From the NCBI GenBank assembly GCA_963783505.1, contig CAWAOP010000052.1:6965-70964 (forward strand): a stretch of 64,000 bases of DNA, given 5' to 3'. Positions 44,709 through 53,494 of the stretch are shown here, piece by piece. Source of the DNA: BOG-224 sp963783505. Its GTDB lineage: Bacteria > Acidobacteriota > Terriglobia > Bryobacterales > Bryobacteraceae. A model generated the notes under the pieces. The model did not search any database and was not told the origin of the DNA. It worked only from the letters and a program-made list of their open reading frames with translations. Both the position numbers and the translations under genes were made by a program. Position 1 is the stretch's first letter. Each line of letters begins with the position of its first letter.

Positions 44709-44987
44709 AGGAATGTCCGAGGGACATTCTATCAGCGGGCAGCGGAGGCGGCGGGGGCTCGGCTTGCCGCCTCCCGGAAAGGCGACACGGGAAGTGCGGT
44801 GTTGTCGGCCCGTTGGCGCCGAGATCTCGCGACGTGGTCCCCTCCCAGTTCAGGGCCACACGAGGAAGGTTCGAGCCCCGAGAGTAAGTCCAGCGCTATC
44901 CATGGAGACGGAGGTGTGACTCGCTGGAAGGACGGAAGCAAGAATCGGAAGGGCGGGACGGAACTATGCCAATGGCCATGCGTCGCC

Positions 44988-45440
44988 TCAGGAGGCTAGC
45001 GGCAAGACACTGATGTCCGGCTCGTACCTCGCGAAGTCGCTCGTGTTGTGGGTTAGCAACCAGTGAATTCCGTAACGGTGCATCGTAGCCACGATGTTGG
45101 CGTCGTGGACCTGCTTGCCCTGGATCGTCCGCGACCTCAACAGGTCGAGCAGGAGAGCCGTGACGCCGGCATCTTCGTCGGCGATCCGGAAAGCGCCTTC
45201 AAACTGACGAACGGATTGGGCGAGGGCCGCGGATGACGGTGGGGGTACTACGATCCCCGGCCGTGTAGTCACGGAGAGGAACTCGCGCAATACCTGGCGG
45301 CTGGTCCACAAGACCGCTCCATTGCCGTCAAGCTCGTTCAAGCAGGCACGCGCAGCAGAGTGGAATGGCGCTCCAGGAAAACTCGCGTACACCAGAATAT
45401 TCGTGTTGACGAGAACGGAGTTACCCGCCGCCGGGGCCAT
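44988..45440 (-). CDS. PIN-domain toxin with altered first acidic residue
   Basis: A 150-residue PIN protein: SVLVNTNILVYASFPGAPFH, TSRQVLREFLSVTTRPGIVV, GKQVHDANIVATMHRYGIHW, LLTHNTSDFARYE. The first catalytic Asp of the usual V(L)DTNVLVYA is Asn here, although the later Asp residues are present. It may be a weakened or dead nuclease, or the base may be a read error. The start overlaps the antitoxin gene by 20 bases. Confidence 0.82.
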   Translation of the reverse strand: MAPAAGNSVLVNTNILVYASFPGAPFHSAARACLNELDGNGAVLWTSRQVLREFLSVTTRPGIVVPPPSSAALAQSVRQFEGAFRIADEDAGVTALLLDLLRSRTIQGKQVHDANIVATMHRYGIHWLLTHNTSDFARYEPDISVLPLAS

Positions 45441-45663
45441 AGATGTCTTCGCGGCGGAACGTCATGGCGGGATGGGACAGCCGCCCTTCCAGCACCGGCA
45501 GCGAATCGACGATGCGCCGCTTTCCCGGCGCCGATCGTTCCGCCAAGGGCCGAAGTACGACCGCGTCGCCTTCGCGGCCCGCCTCCAGACGCGTGTGCGG
45601 AGCTGCCTGCACCAGTTCCGCGGGGACCAGGATATCGCCAGCGTCATTAGCCTCGACGATCAT
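45421..45663 (-). CDS. AbrB-like antitoxin partner of the PIN toxin
   Basis: An 80-residue protein whose start MIVEANDAGDILVPAELVQA...GDAVVLRPLAE has the swapped-hairpin AbrB pattern of VapB antitoxins, with an acidic/variable tail ending EDIYGPGGG. Placed directly upstream of the PIN gene with overlapping ends. It would bind the PIN protein and the operon promoter. Confidence 0.72.
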   Translation of the reverse strand: MIVEANDAGDILVPAELVQAAPHTRLEAGREGDAVVLRPLAERSAPGKRRIVDSLPVLEGRLSHPAMTFRREDIYGPGGG

Positions 45664-45854
45664 CGGAAACTCCTACTATCAATGATAATCCGGCCCGGCT
45701 TCGAGATTGATCGCGTGCAGCGGGCGCCGATTTCGGCTGCGTCTTCCGACGGCGTGACCGGCGCATGGCGTAAAGCCATCCGGGCCGGCTGGCGCCCTTT
45801 GGGGCGAAGATCACTCGCGCGCGGTGGGTACTGGGCCCGTTCAGGGCGGAAGAC

Positions 45855-46241
45855 ATGCTGACGATTGGCAACGTCGTGCGCGATTCCGTCGCGGCGCGCA
45901 TCGGCAAAGGCCTGAACGTGAACGACGATCCAGCGAAGCCGCTCAAGCCGGGTCGCAACGGCAAGCGCGGGTATCCGGATTACAAGTCAGCGCGTGGGTT
46001 GCAGCCGTTCCGCGACTGGTTCTGGACCGGACGCACCATGCGCTCGTTTAAGGTGAAGGCCGCCAGCGAGAACGGCGTCACCATAGGCTTTGTCGATCCC
46101 AACGCCAACCGGATCTCGCACGCGAACAACTTGCGGGAAAGGCAGTTTGGCGTGTCTCCGAAGGACCGCCTGGCGCTACGGGCCATCGTGTTGGCGGTTC
46201 TGAAGCGGGTGCGGGCGTTGCGGGTGGCGAAGGCTCCGTAG
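45855..46241 (+). CDS. Phage virion-morphogenesis (gpG)-like remnant
   Basis: A 128-residue reading. LTIGNVVRDSVAARIGKGLN, FRDWFWTGRTMRSFKVKAAS, ENGVTIGFVDPNANRIS and RERQFGVSPKDRLALRAIVL resemble the Mu gpG / phage tail-completion family. The same frame continues upstream to a TAA at 45771 with further family-like text (LGPFRAEDM), so the natural start is unclear. No capsid, portal or tail sheath gene is near. Best seen as a prophage relic. Confidence 0.45.
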   Translation: MLTIGNVVRDSVAARIGKGLNVNDDPAKPLKPGRNGKRGYPDYKSARGLQPFRDWFWTGRTMRSFKVKAASENGVTIGFVDPNANRISHANNLRERQFGVSPKDRLALRAIVLAVLKRVRALRVAKAP

Positions 46242-46303
46242 ATAAGCGGCTACCAAGAAAGCTACATTTCGCCCAATGCTACAGGTGTAAACACCCTCGT
46301 CAG

Positions 46304-47197
46304 TCAATTCTCCGTCGGCTTGCTGTTCACGTGGTCAACAACCACCACCTCGATCTGGGCTTTGGTTGACACGGCTCTCAACCCGAGTCGTTCAATGGCG
46401 GCGAGCAAACCGGAGGCCATCTGACTGGTCATATCCTCCCGAGCTTGCCGGGCTTCCTCCGCGCTTGCCGTTCCACTGGACAGCTCCGGCCTCGTTGTAA
46501 TGACGTCGAAATCATACATTCCGGTCAGCCCGGTCTTGTCGATCACGGGGCGCTGAAGCACCCCGCTCAGACGCTCAATCATCGCGGAGAGCGGCTGCCC
46601 CCTGTACATCGTTCGGGTGGTCGGGGGAACAGTAAAGCCAAATACGCCGACGGCGTCGGCCGGCAGAATCGGCCAGCCGCCTTTGTCTTTCGGTAAAGCG
46701 GCCAGCGACGCTTGCGTGACTGGGAGCGGCGCGTCCGGGTTTCCGGCCGGCGCCTTGGCCGGCGTGAGCTTCGGCCCGTCCTTCCCCACCGCCAGTTCGT
46801 AGGCTGGCATCTCGCGAGCCTCTTTATGAAAGACAAGCCCGAAGCGCTCGGCCAGTAGGTTTTGGAGCATCAGATAGACCTGTTCCTGCGTGGCTCCTGA
46901 GGGAATTTTCGCAATGATATCGTACCTGTCGCTGGGAAGCGAAGCAGGCAAGACGATCTCCCACTGGAACAACGCATTGAACGCTCTTCTGATGAGCATT
47001 TCCAGCGGACAGTTCGAGTAGCTCAGTTGTCCCCGTGAGCCCATCGCCGGTCCGCCTGATAATCGTGACATCGGGCGGTCCGTGGGGGGTGACGGTTTGA
47101 TCGACGCGACCTCGAATGATGGCAGCGGGCCAGGTGTTTGTGCGGAAACAGCGAGGGCTGCCAGTACGAACAGGATCGAATGGGGTCGAAGCCACAT
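46304..47197 (-). CDS. TIGR03435 family secreted protein
   Basis: A 297-residue member with a signal peptide (MWLRPHSILFVLAALAVSAQ), then PLPSFEVASIKPSPPTDRPM, LMLQNLLAERFGLVFHKEAR, MPAYELAVGKDGPKLTPA, DKTGLTGMYDFDVITTRPEL and IEVVVVDHVNSKPTEN at the end. GGAGGACC directly precedes the ATG. It sits between two phage-like fragments on the opposite strand. Confidence 0.88.
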   Translation of the reverse strand: MWLRPHSILFVLAALAVSAQTPGPLPSFEVASIKPSPPTDRPMSRLSGGPAMGSRGQLSYSNCPLEMLIRRAFNALFQWEIVLPASLPSDRYDIIAKIPSGATQEQVYLMLQNLLAERFGLVFHKEAREMPAYELAVGKDGPKLTPAKAPAGNPDAPLPVTQASLAALPKDKGGWPILPADAVGVFGFTVPPTTRTMYRGQPLSAMIERLSGVLQRPVIDKTGLTGMYDFDVITTRPELSSGTASAEEARQAREDMTSQMASGLLAAIERLGLRAVSTKAQIEVVVVDHVNSKPTEN

Positions 47198-47411
47198 GGT
47201 GGTCCTCCGTAATCGCCGCTTGTAACGACGGCTCTTGGACCGATAATATTACACCGGGATATCCTATTTCGCAATCTCTGGCGACCGGGCGTACACCCCC
47301 CGCCGTACCGCACCCCCGGACTGAAACGGCCTTATTAGATAACGGCTCAACACCCATCCACCGCAGCCTGCTGAAACGCTAGCGGAGTTCCGCTTTCACT
47401 CCCGTCCCGAC

Positions 47412-47828
47412 ATGGATCAAGAATCCCTAGTCCTGGAAGTCGATCCCCGCTCCGTCCTCGCGGCCATCAAGCAGGCGAATACTGCCGTCGAGGGGTGGGA
47501 AAAGGGCACGGTCGGCGCCGGCGACCGGATGCAGAAGTCGCTCGATCGGATGGGCGACATGCTGCTCAGGAAGAACGACCACTCCCAAAGTGGAGGGGCC
47601 GTGGCCGAGAAGAACACCCGGACCTCGAGGCGCGAACAGACTTGCGCCCCAAGGAAGCGCCTCGGATACGCGACTAGCTCGCCAGTCGTTGTTCCCGGTC
47701 GCCGCTCAAATATTCAAATATTTCCTGCTCGCGCTGTTGGACCTCGAGAAGAATCGGTTCGGCGAGCCGCGAATAATCTCGCTGTGTGTGGACCTTGCGG
47801 GCCTCCAGCAGGACTCTCCTCAAGTTAG
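47412..47828 (+). pseudogene. Truncated phage tape-measure-like N-terminus (possible)
   Basis: The first ~65 codons (MDQESLVLEVDPRSVLAAIK, QANTAVEGWEKGTVGAGDRM) resemble the start of long tail-length (tape measure) proteins. After ~residue 75 the reading becomes low-complexity, and the opposite strand holds a better small gene (47674-47874). I read this as a truncated remnant, in the same prophage scrap as the gpG-like gene. Confidence 0.35.
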
Positions 47829-47874
47829 CTACGCACTGCTGTGCAAGCAGCATTTGATCCTCGGTCTGTATCAC
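47674..47874 (-). CDS. Small helical protein of unknown function
   Basis: A 66-residue protein starting at GTG 47874: MIQTEDQMLLAQQCVANLRR, VLLEARKVHTQRDYSRLAEP, ILLEVQQREQEIFEYLSGD. The regular heptad-like charge pattern and balanced composition look like a real coding frame. It has no domain I can name. It shares its DNA with the tail of the tape-measure-like fragment on the plus strand. Confidence 0.5.
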   Translation of the reverse strand: MIQTEDQMLLAQQCVANLRRVLLEARKVHTQRDYSRLAEPILLEVQQREQEIFEYLSGDREQRLAS

Positions 47875-47911
47875 ACGGGCTCCAACTCCCCGTTTTGTCC
47901 GGCCTGCGCGA

Positions 47912-48871
47912 TCAAAGAATGAGCGACGCCGCGCCGGCTATTCCGGCGGCGGCGCCGTAGCGCGCCATCACCAGCGGAACCTCATTCGCGCGCGGGTTGA
48001 TAGACCACTTGGGAATCGTTTCGAGCATGCGCGGGAAGAACGAGCCCATCAACTCGGCCACGCCGCCGCCCACTACCATCACGTCCGGTTCCAGCAGGTC
48101 GATCGTGTTGCCGAGCCAAATGGACAGGAGGTCCGCGGTCTCTTCCAGAACCTCCTTGGCCAGCGCGTCGCCGCCCAGATACGCTTCGCCGACATGCTCG
48201 GCTCTCAGCGCAGCCAGATCGCCGCCGGCCAGTTCCAGGATCTTCGTGGGGCGAGCGGCCTTCGCTATCTTTGCGCGCGCCCGAGTGGCGATAGCCGGAC
48301 CCGAACAGAGAATCTCGATGCAGCCCCTCTTCCCGCAGCCGCACAGCGGGCCGTTGTAATCGATGGTGACGTGCCCGCCTTCCGCGGCGCTGCCCGTGCG
48401 GCCCCAATAGATCTTCCTATCGAACACGATTCCCGTGCCGATGCCCGTGCCGAGCGTAGCGTAAAAGACGTTGGTATAGCCGGCGCCTGCGCCCCAGATG
48501 GCTTCCGCGAGGCCGGCGGCGTTGGCGTCGTTATCCACTCGGGCGGGGAGGCCAAAGGCCTTTTCGGTTTCCGAAGCCAGAGGGAAATTGCGCCAGCAGG
48601 GCACGTTCGGAGGGTTGAGGACGATGCCCGTATGAGGATCGAGCGGTCCCGGCGAGCAGATGCCGATGCCCTTTACGCCGCCGCGCGCCACCGGCGACTT
48701 CGCGAACAGGGCTTCCACCGCGTTGCGCACGGCAGCGAACCCCGTGGCGGCATCCTCGGTAGCGACCATGGGGACGCGCGTCTTCGACAGAATCGCGCCG
48801 CTCGAATCCACCAGGCCCGCGGCCACCTTCGTGCCGCCGACATCCACCCCGATCGTCATTGTTCCATTCAT
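47912..48871 (-). CDS. ROK family sugar kinase (glucokinase-like)
   Basis: From ATG 48871 (GGAGTCCT before it) the protein is ~319 residues. TIGVDVGGTKVAAGLVDSSG is the ATP phosphate-binding motif, RVDNDANAAGLAEAIWGAG carries the catalytic Asp, and PLCGCGKRGCIEILCSGPAI is the ROK zinc motif. It phosphorylates glucose or a related hexose/aminosugar and is not a repressor, since the N-terminal helix-turn-helix is absent. The frame is open 41 codons upstream but with an atypical sequence. Confidence 0.9.
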   Translation of the reverse strand: MNGTMTIGVDVGGTKVAAGLVDSSGAILSKTRVPMVATEDAATGFAAVRNAVEALFAKSPVARGGVKGIGICSPGPLDPHTGIVLNPPNVPCWRNFPLASETEKAFGLPARVDNDANAAGLAEAIWGAGAGYTNVFYATLGTGIGTGIVFDRKIYWGRTGSAAEGGHVTIDYNGPLCGCGKRGCIEILCSGPAIATRARAKIAKAARPTKILELAGGDLAALRAEHVGEAYLGGDALAKEVLEETADLLSIWLGNTIDLLEPDVMVVGGGVAELMGSFFPRMLETIPKWSINPRANEVPLVMARYGAAAGIAGAASLIL

Positions 48872-48991
48872 AGGACTCCATCCGGCCCGCGTCTTGATGG
48901 ATTCAGCATCCTCGCGCCGCTGGCGACCGAACATTGTCACACGAGGACAGCCGCATAGCGAGGTCTCCGACCTCAAACCGACGAAACGATT

Positions 48992-49192
48992 CACCGCGGA
49001 GGCGCGGAGACGCCGAGAGTAACCAGGTTAAATACTCTGCGCCCTCGGCTGCCTTTGCGCCCCGATCCGTGGTTCAGGATCAACTCGCCTGAACTACACG
49101 CGGTTTTCCGATCCCCCGGGGTATGGCGGGGAGCAAGCCGAGAGCGCAGAGCCGAACATCTTAAAACTCGGCGTCTCCGCGCCTCCGCGGTG
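48992..49192. repeat. Inverted-repeat mini-element (26-bp perfect arms)
   Basis: The 26-base arm 48992-49017 (CACCGCGGAGGCGCGGAGAC...) has an exact inverted copy at 49167-49192, with a 149-base core. No open frame with homology lies in the core. Similar GGCGCGGAGACGC-type sequences recur in many environmental bacterial genomes. It fills most of the space between the ROK kinase and lepA. Confidence 0.8.
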
Positions 49193-49239
49193 GATCCAAA
49201 ACTCGACACGTTTGTGCGGATCTTCGACCAATGAGCCGC

Positions 49240-51051
49240 CTAGTCGATCTCTTCCTGGCCTACCTTCAACACAGCCAGGAACGCTTCCTGGGGAATCTCC
49301 ACGCGGCCCACGCGCTTCATGCGCTTCTTGCCTTCCTTTTGCTTCTCCAGGAGCTTGCGTTTGCGCGAGATATCGCCGCCGTAACACTTGGCCAGCACGT
49401 TCTTGCGCAGCGGGGATATGGTCTCGCGGGCGACGATCCGATTACCGATGGCGGCCTGCAGCGCCACCTCGAACATCTGGCGCGGAATCAGCTTGCGCAG
49501 ACGCGAAATCAGTTCCCTGCCGCGTTCGTAGGCGAATTCCTTATGGACGATGATGGTGAGCGCATCGACCGGCTCGCCACCCACCAGCACGTCCAGCTTA
49601 ACCATCGAGGAAGCGCGGTAACCCGAAAGATGATAATCGAGCGACGCGTATCCGCGCGAGCAGGATTTCAGGCGGTCGTAAAAATCGAGAACGATTTCGT
49701 TCAGCGGCAGCTCGTAGAGCAGCATCACCCGGCCGCCGCCGAGGTATTCGAATTTCTTCTGCACGCCGCGTTTCTCTTCAAGCAGCTTCAGGATGCCGCC
49801 CAGGTATTCCTCGCGCGTGATGACGGTGGCGTCGATGATAGGCTCTTCAATCTCCGCAATCTGCGACGGATCGGGAAAGCGGGAAGGGTTATCGATTTCC
49901 ATCACGTCGCCGCTTGTGGTGATGATGCGGTAACGGACGCCAGGCGCGGTCGTAATGAGGTCGATATCGAACTCGCGTTCGAGACGCTCCTGCACGATCT
50001 CCAGATGCAACAGGCCGAGGAATCCGCAACGGAAGCCGAAACCGAGGGCGACGGAATTCTCGGGTTCGAAGTTGAAGGCGCTATCGTTGAGACGCAGTTT
50101 TTCGAGCGCGTCGCGCAAGAGACCGTGCTGATGGGATTCCACGGGATACAGACCCGCGAAGACCATCGGCTTGATTTCCTCGAAGCCCGGGAGCGGCTCC
50201 GGCGCGGGATGATCGGCGTCGGTGACGGTGTCGCCAATCTTGGCGTCGGAGACCGTCTTGATGGTGGCGGAGAAGAACCCCACCTCGCCCGCCGAAAGCT
50301 CGTCGCATGGCGTTGCCTTCGGCGACTGGTAGCCCACCTCCTCCACTTCGAAATCCTGGCCGTTCGACCACAACCGGATCTTCTGACCCTTGCGCAGTTT
50401 TCCGTCCACCACGCGCGCCAGCACGATGACGCCGCGGTAGGTATCGAACCACGAATCGAAGATGAGCGCGCGAAGCGGCGCGTCCGACGAGCCCCTGGGC
50501 GGAGGCGCCAGGTGAACGATGGCTTCCAGAATCTCGTGGATGCCCGTTCCCTGCTTCGCGCTGGCGAGCACGGCGTCGCGAGCGTCCAGCCCGATGATGG
50601 TCTCGATCTGCTCGCGGATGCGTTCGGGTTCGGCTGACGGCAGATCGATTTTGTTGATGACCGGAATTATTTCCAGATTGTGATGCAGCGCCAGATAAGT
50701 GTTAGCCAGCGTCTGCGCTTCCACGCCCTGGGACGCGTCCACCACCAGCAGCGCGGCTTCGCAAGCTTGAAGGCTGCGCGCCACCTCGTAGGAAAAATCG
50801 ACGTGGCCGGGCGTATCGATGAGGTTCAACTGGTACTCGACGCCGTCGTCGCCGCGATAGTTCAGACGCACGGCATGAGCTTTGATGGTGATGCCGCGCT
50901 CGCGCTCCAGGTCCATGGTGTCGAGGACCTGCTCCATCATTTCGCGCTGCGCCAGTGCGTGCGTGGCCTCGAGCAGGCGATCCGCCAGCGTGGATTTGCC
51001 GTGGTCGATGTGCGCAATGATAGAGAAATTACGGATGAATTCGCGGTCCAT
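49240..51051 (-). CDS. lepA: Elongation factor 4 (LepA)
   Basis: A 603-residue translational GTPase that back-translocates or assists ribosome assembly. G1 is AHIDHGKSTLADRLLEAT, switch-region ERGITIKAHAVRLNY, G3 LIDTPGHVDFSYEVARSL, G4 PVINKIDLPSAEPERIRE. The EF4-specific C-terminus is complete (GRELISRLRKLIPRQMFEVA; KRMKRVGRVEIPQEAFLAVL). Normal length; no signs of damage. Confidence 0.97.
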   Translation of the reverse strand: MDREFIRNFSIIAHIDHGKSTLADRLLEATHALAQREMMEQVLDTMDLERERGITIKAHAVRLNYRGDDGVEYQLNLIDTPGHVDFSYEVARSLQACEAALLVVDASQGVEAQTLANTYLALHHNLEIIPVINKIDLPSAEPERIREQIETIIGLDARDAVLASAKQGTGIHEILEAIVHLAPPPRGSSDAPLRALIFDSWFDTYRGVIVLARVVDGKLRKGQKIRLWSNGQDFEVEEVGYQSPKATPCDELSAGEVGFFSATIKTVSDAKIGDTVTDADHPAPEPLPGFEEIKPMVFAGLYPVESHQHGLLRDALEKLRLNDSAFNFEPENSVALGFGFRCGFLGLLHLEIVQERLEREFDIDLITTAPGVRYRIITTSGDVMEIDNPSRFPDPSQIAEIEEPIIDATVITREEYLGGILKLLEEKRGVQKKFEYLGGGRVMLLYELPLNEIVLDFYDRLKSCSRGYASLDYHLSGYRASSMVKLDVLVGGEPVDALTIIVHKEFAYERGRELISRLRKLIPRQMFEVALQAAIGNRIVARETISPLRKNVLAKCYGGDISRKRKLLEKQKEGKKRMKRVGRVEIPQEAFLAVLKVGQEEID

Positions 51052-51131
51052 GCGATGTGAGGGGAACGCTCAACCGATTATCCCATAGGGCGGCGAACGC
51101 CTCTCGCCGTTATTGCGGGATTGCCGATCCA

Positions 51132-51431
51132 CTAACGCCCGAACAACGCTTCGATGTTCCGGCTACCGCGCAGCACGCGGAGGATTGCCACGTCCTCGCC
51201 CAGGACGCGGTAAATGATGACGTACTCGCCCACGGGAAAACTCCGCAGGCCGGGGCGCAAGTCTTCGTCGCGGGAGCGCCCTGCATGGGGATGGCTCGCA
51301 AGAAGCAAGAAGCGGCTGGTAATGGAGTCGATTAGCCGGTCGGCAATGTCGATGCTCCCGCTGTTGGTCGCGACGTAGTACCAAATGTCGTCGAGATCGG
51401 AATCTGCTTGTGGCGAACGGAGAAGTCCCAT
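51132..51431 (-). CDS. parE: ParE/RelE-family toxin
   Basis: A 99-residue ParE-like protein: LLRSPQADSDLDDIWYYVAT, ADRLIDSITSRFLLLASHPH, AGRSRDEDLRPGLRSFPVGE, YVIIYRVLGEDVAILRVLRG, all typical. ATG shares its A with the antitoxin stop (TGATG). Toxicity would come from gyrase poisoning if ParE, or mRNA cleavage if RelE; the sequence leans to ParE. Confidence 0.9.
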   Translation of the reverse strand: MGLLRSPQADSDLDDIWYYVATNSGSIDIADRLIDSITSRFLLLASHPHAGRSRDEDLRPGLRSFPVGEYVIIYRVLGEDVAILRVLRGSRNIEALFGR

Positions 51432-51712
51432 CAGATGGGCGAAACTTGCTCGGCGGTAAGGCGTGCCCGGCCGCGCCGTTTCACGCTTTCGGCCAGCTCG
51501 CGCATGGATTCCCGGGTGACAGGGCGTCCTTCCGCACGCGCGAGAGACAACTCCGCCTCATCGACGGCAGCGAGGATCTCCACGCGCGTGCGCTCGCGTT
51601 CTTCCCACATGGAAAGCGCCTCCCTCACAGCGTCTTCCTCGCGCAGAATGCGTCCGCTTTCGACGGCTTGGCGGGCAAACGCGAGTTGGTCGCCGGTAAG
51701 CTGCACTTCCAT
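51431..51712 (-). CDS. parD: ParD-like (CopG/Arc-type) antitoxin
   Basis: A 93-residue antitoxin: a ribbon-helix-helix-like start (MEVQLTGDQLAFARQAVESG, REEDAVREALSMWEERERTR) and an acidic helical tail for toxin binding. One-base overlap with the toxin ensures co-translation. Confidence 0.85.
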   Translation of the reverse strand: MEVQLTGDQLAFARQAVESGRILREEDAVREALSMWEERERTRVEILAAVDEAELSLARAEGRPVTRESMRELAESVKRRGRARLTAEQVSPI

Positions 51713-51806
51713 ACGTCTTTAGCGTAGGGGTTCGGCAACGGGAGTGTCAAGAGCATCTTCCGAAGGCCGTAAAATCAATCTAGCCCGAGTGTTACACTGA
51801 CCCTGA

Positions 51807-52592
51807 ATGCCCCCGAGTTACATCCTGTTCGAGGCCGATTCGTCGGGCGTTGCGGTGGTGACGATCAACCGTCCCGAAAAGCGCAACGCGCTTTCGGCGG
51901 CGGTGATTCGGGAGTTGGCGGAAGCCATCGAAAAGATCGCCGCGGAGCCGGGCGTTCGCGGCGCCGTCATCACCGGCGCGGGAGATAAGGCCTTCGTGGC
52001 GGGGGGCGATATCGCCGAATTGGCCGCGCTCTCACCCGCTGGCGTGCGTGAGTATATCGGACGGGGACAGGCCCTGCTCCGAAAGATCGAGACTTTAGGC
52101 AAGCCAACGGTCGCGGCTGTGAATGGCCACGCGCTGGGCGGCGGCATGGAACTGGCGATGGCCTGCTCCGTGCGGTTCGCCGCCGATACGGCGCGGTTGG
52201 GAATGCCGGAGGTCAAACTGGGAGCGATCCCGGGTTATGGGGGTTGCGAGCGCTTGCCGCGGCTGGTGGGACGCGGGCGCGCTTTGGAATTGCTGCTCTC
52301 GGGAGAGCCGATCTCCGCGGCGGAAGCGCATCGCATCGGGTTGGTGAACGCCGTCGCGCCACAAAGCGAGCTTCTCGGTTTTAGCCGCGCATGGCTCGCC
52401 TCCGTAGCCGCAAACGGCCCGCTGGCGATGCGGCTCGCCATGGAAGCCGTCGATGTGGGCCTGGACGGCGGCTTGGAAGCCGGGCAGCGTTTCGAGGCCG
52501 CAGCGTTCGGCGTTTGCGCGGCGTCGGAAGATTATCGCGAAGGCATGCGCGCGTTCCTGGAAAAGCGGCGCGCGGTTTTCGCCGGAAGGTAG
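51807..52592 (+). CDS. Enoyl-CoA hydratase/isomerase family protein
   Basis: A 261-residue crotonase-fold protein. AVVTINRPEKRNALSAAVIR is the substrate-binding start; AFVAGGDIAELAALS and AVNGHALGGGMELAMACSVR carry the oxyanion hole and the first Glu position; LGMPEVKLGAIPGYGGCERL carries the second Glu. It hydrates trans-2-enoyl-CoA or isomerises a related thioester; the substrate is open. ATG follows TACACT by eight bases. It is followed after three bases by ribH, then nusB. Confidence 0.9.
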   Translation: MPPSYILFEADSSGVAVVTINRPEKRNALSAAVIRELAEAIEKIAAEPGVRGAVITGAGDKAFVAGGDIAELAALSPAGVREYIGRGQALLRKIETLGKPTVAAVNGHALGGGMELAMACSVRFAADTARLGMPEVKLGAIPGYGGCERLPRLVGRGRALELLLSGEPISAAEAHRIGLVNAVAPQSELLGFSRAWLASVAANGPLAMRLAMEAVDVGLDGGLEAGQRFEAAAFGVCAASEDYREGMRAFLEKRRAVFAGR

Positions 52593-52595
52593 AAC

Positions 52596-53072
52596 ATGTC
52601 GAGAGTTTTTGAAGGTCAGCTTACATCCGCCGGACTGCGGTTCGCCATCGTGGTCAGCCGGTTCAACAGCTTCATTACGGATCGCCTCCTCGCCGGATCG
52701 ATGGACGCGCTCACGCGTACGGGCGCCGACGAGAGCCTGATCGACGTCATCAAGGTTCCCGGGTCGTGGGAAATTCCGCTCGCTGCCGCCGAGGCGGCGC
52801 GCAGCCACCGCTATGACGCCGTCATCTGCCTGAGCGCGGTCATACGGGGAGATACGCCCCACTTCGATTACGTAGCGGCCGAAGCGGCCAAGGGCGTGGC
52901 GCACGCGGCGTACGAAACGGGCGTGCCCGTGGCGTTCGGAGTGCTCACCACCAACACGCTCGAACAGGCCATCGACCGCGCCGGGGCCAAGGGCGGCAAC
53001 AAGGGCTTCGACGCCGCGATGTCGGCCATAGAGACCGCCAACGTGCTGCGGGCGCTTCGGCAGTCGGCCTGA
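52596..53072 (+). CDS. ribH: 6,7-dimethyl-8-ribityllumazine synthase
   Basis: A 158-residue riboflavin-pathway enzyme. The signature segments are AIVVSRFNSFITDRLLAGSM, VIKVPGSWEIPLAAAEAARS, CLSAVIRGDTPHFDYVAAEA and AFGVLTTNTLEQAIDRAGAK, including the active-site His. It condenses a ribitylaminouracil with dihydroxybutanone phosphate. ribH-nusB adjacency is widespread; here they overlap by one base. Confidence 0.96.
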   Translation: MSRVFEGQLTSAGLRFAIVVSRFNSFITDRLLAGSMDALTRTGADESLIDVIKVPGSWEIPLAAAEAARSHRYDAVICLSAVIRGDTPHFDYVAAEAAKGVAHAAYETGVPVAFGVLTTNTLEQAIDRAGAKGGNKGFDAAMSAIETANVLRALRQSA

Positions 53073-53494
53073 TGCCTTCCCGCAGCAGATCCAGGCAGCG
53101 CGCCCTCCAAATCCTGTTCCTGTGGGACTGCTGCCCGCAGCCCGTGGACGAGGCGGTCGCGGCCTATTACGACAAGCTGTACTCCGATCGGGAGTTGATC
53201 CGCGATCCATTCGTGGCCGAACTGGTCACGGGAACCGTCGAGCACATCGCCGAGGTGGACCGGCTCATCACGAAGCACGCCGCGCATTGGCGGCTGGACC
53301 GCATGTTGGCCGTGGACCGGAACATCCTCCGCCTCGCGGTCTACGAATTCGCCTGGGGCGGCACGCCGCCCGCGATTGCCATTGACGAGGCGCTCGAACT
53401 GGCCCGCAAGTTCTCCGGGGAAGATTCGGTGCAGTTCATCAATGGCGTTCTCGACGCCATCCACCGCGCGGGCCGGCAAACATCGGCTGGATAG
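53072..53494 (+). CDS. nusB: Transcription antitermination factor NusB
   Basis: A 140-residue all-helical NusB: RQRALQILFLWDCCPQPVDE, PFVAELVTGTVEHIAEVDRL, HWRLDRMLAVDRNILRLAVY, GTPPAIAIDEALELARKFSG, then the FINGVLDAIHR end. It binds boxA RNA with NusE for rRNA antitermination. Shares one base with ribH. Confidence 0.95.
   Translation: MPSRSRSRQRALQILFLWDCCPQPVDEAVAAYYDKLYSDRELIRDPFVAELVTGTVEHIAEVDRLITKHAAHWRLDRMLAVDRNILRLAVYEFAWGGTPPAIAIDEALELARKFSGEDSVQFINGVLDAIHRAGRQTSAG

Noticed and set aside
44820..44900. GGTTCGAGCCCC resembling a tRNA T-arm
   Set aside because: No matching acceptor stem, D-arm or anticodon arm could be drawn at the right spacing on either strand.
49240..51051. Possible damage in lepA like in nearby genes
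   Set aside because: All GTPase motifs and the EF4 C-terminus are present in one frame at the normal length.
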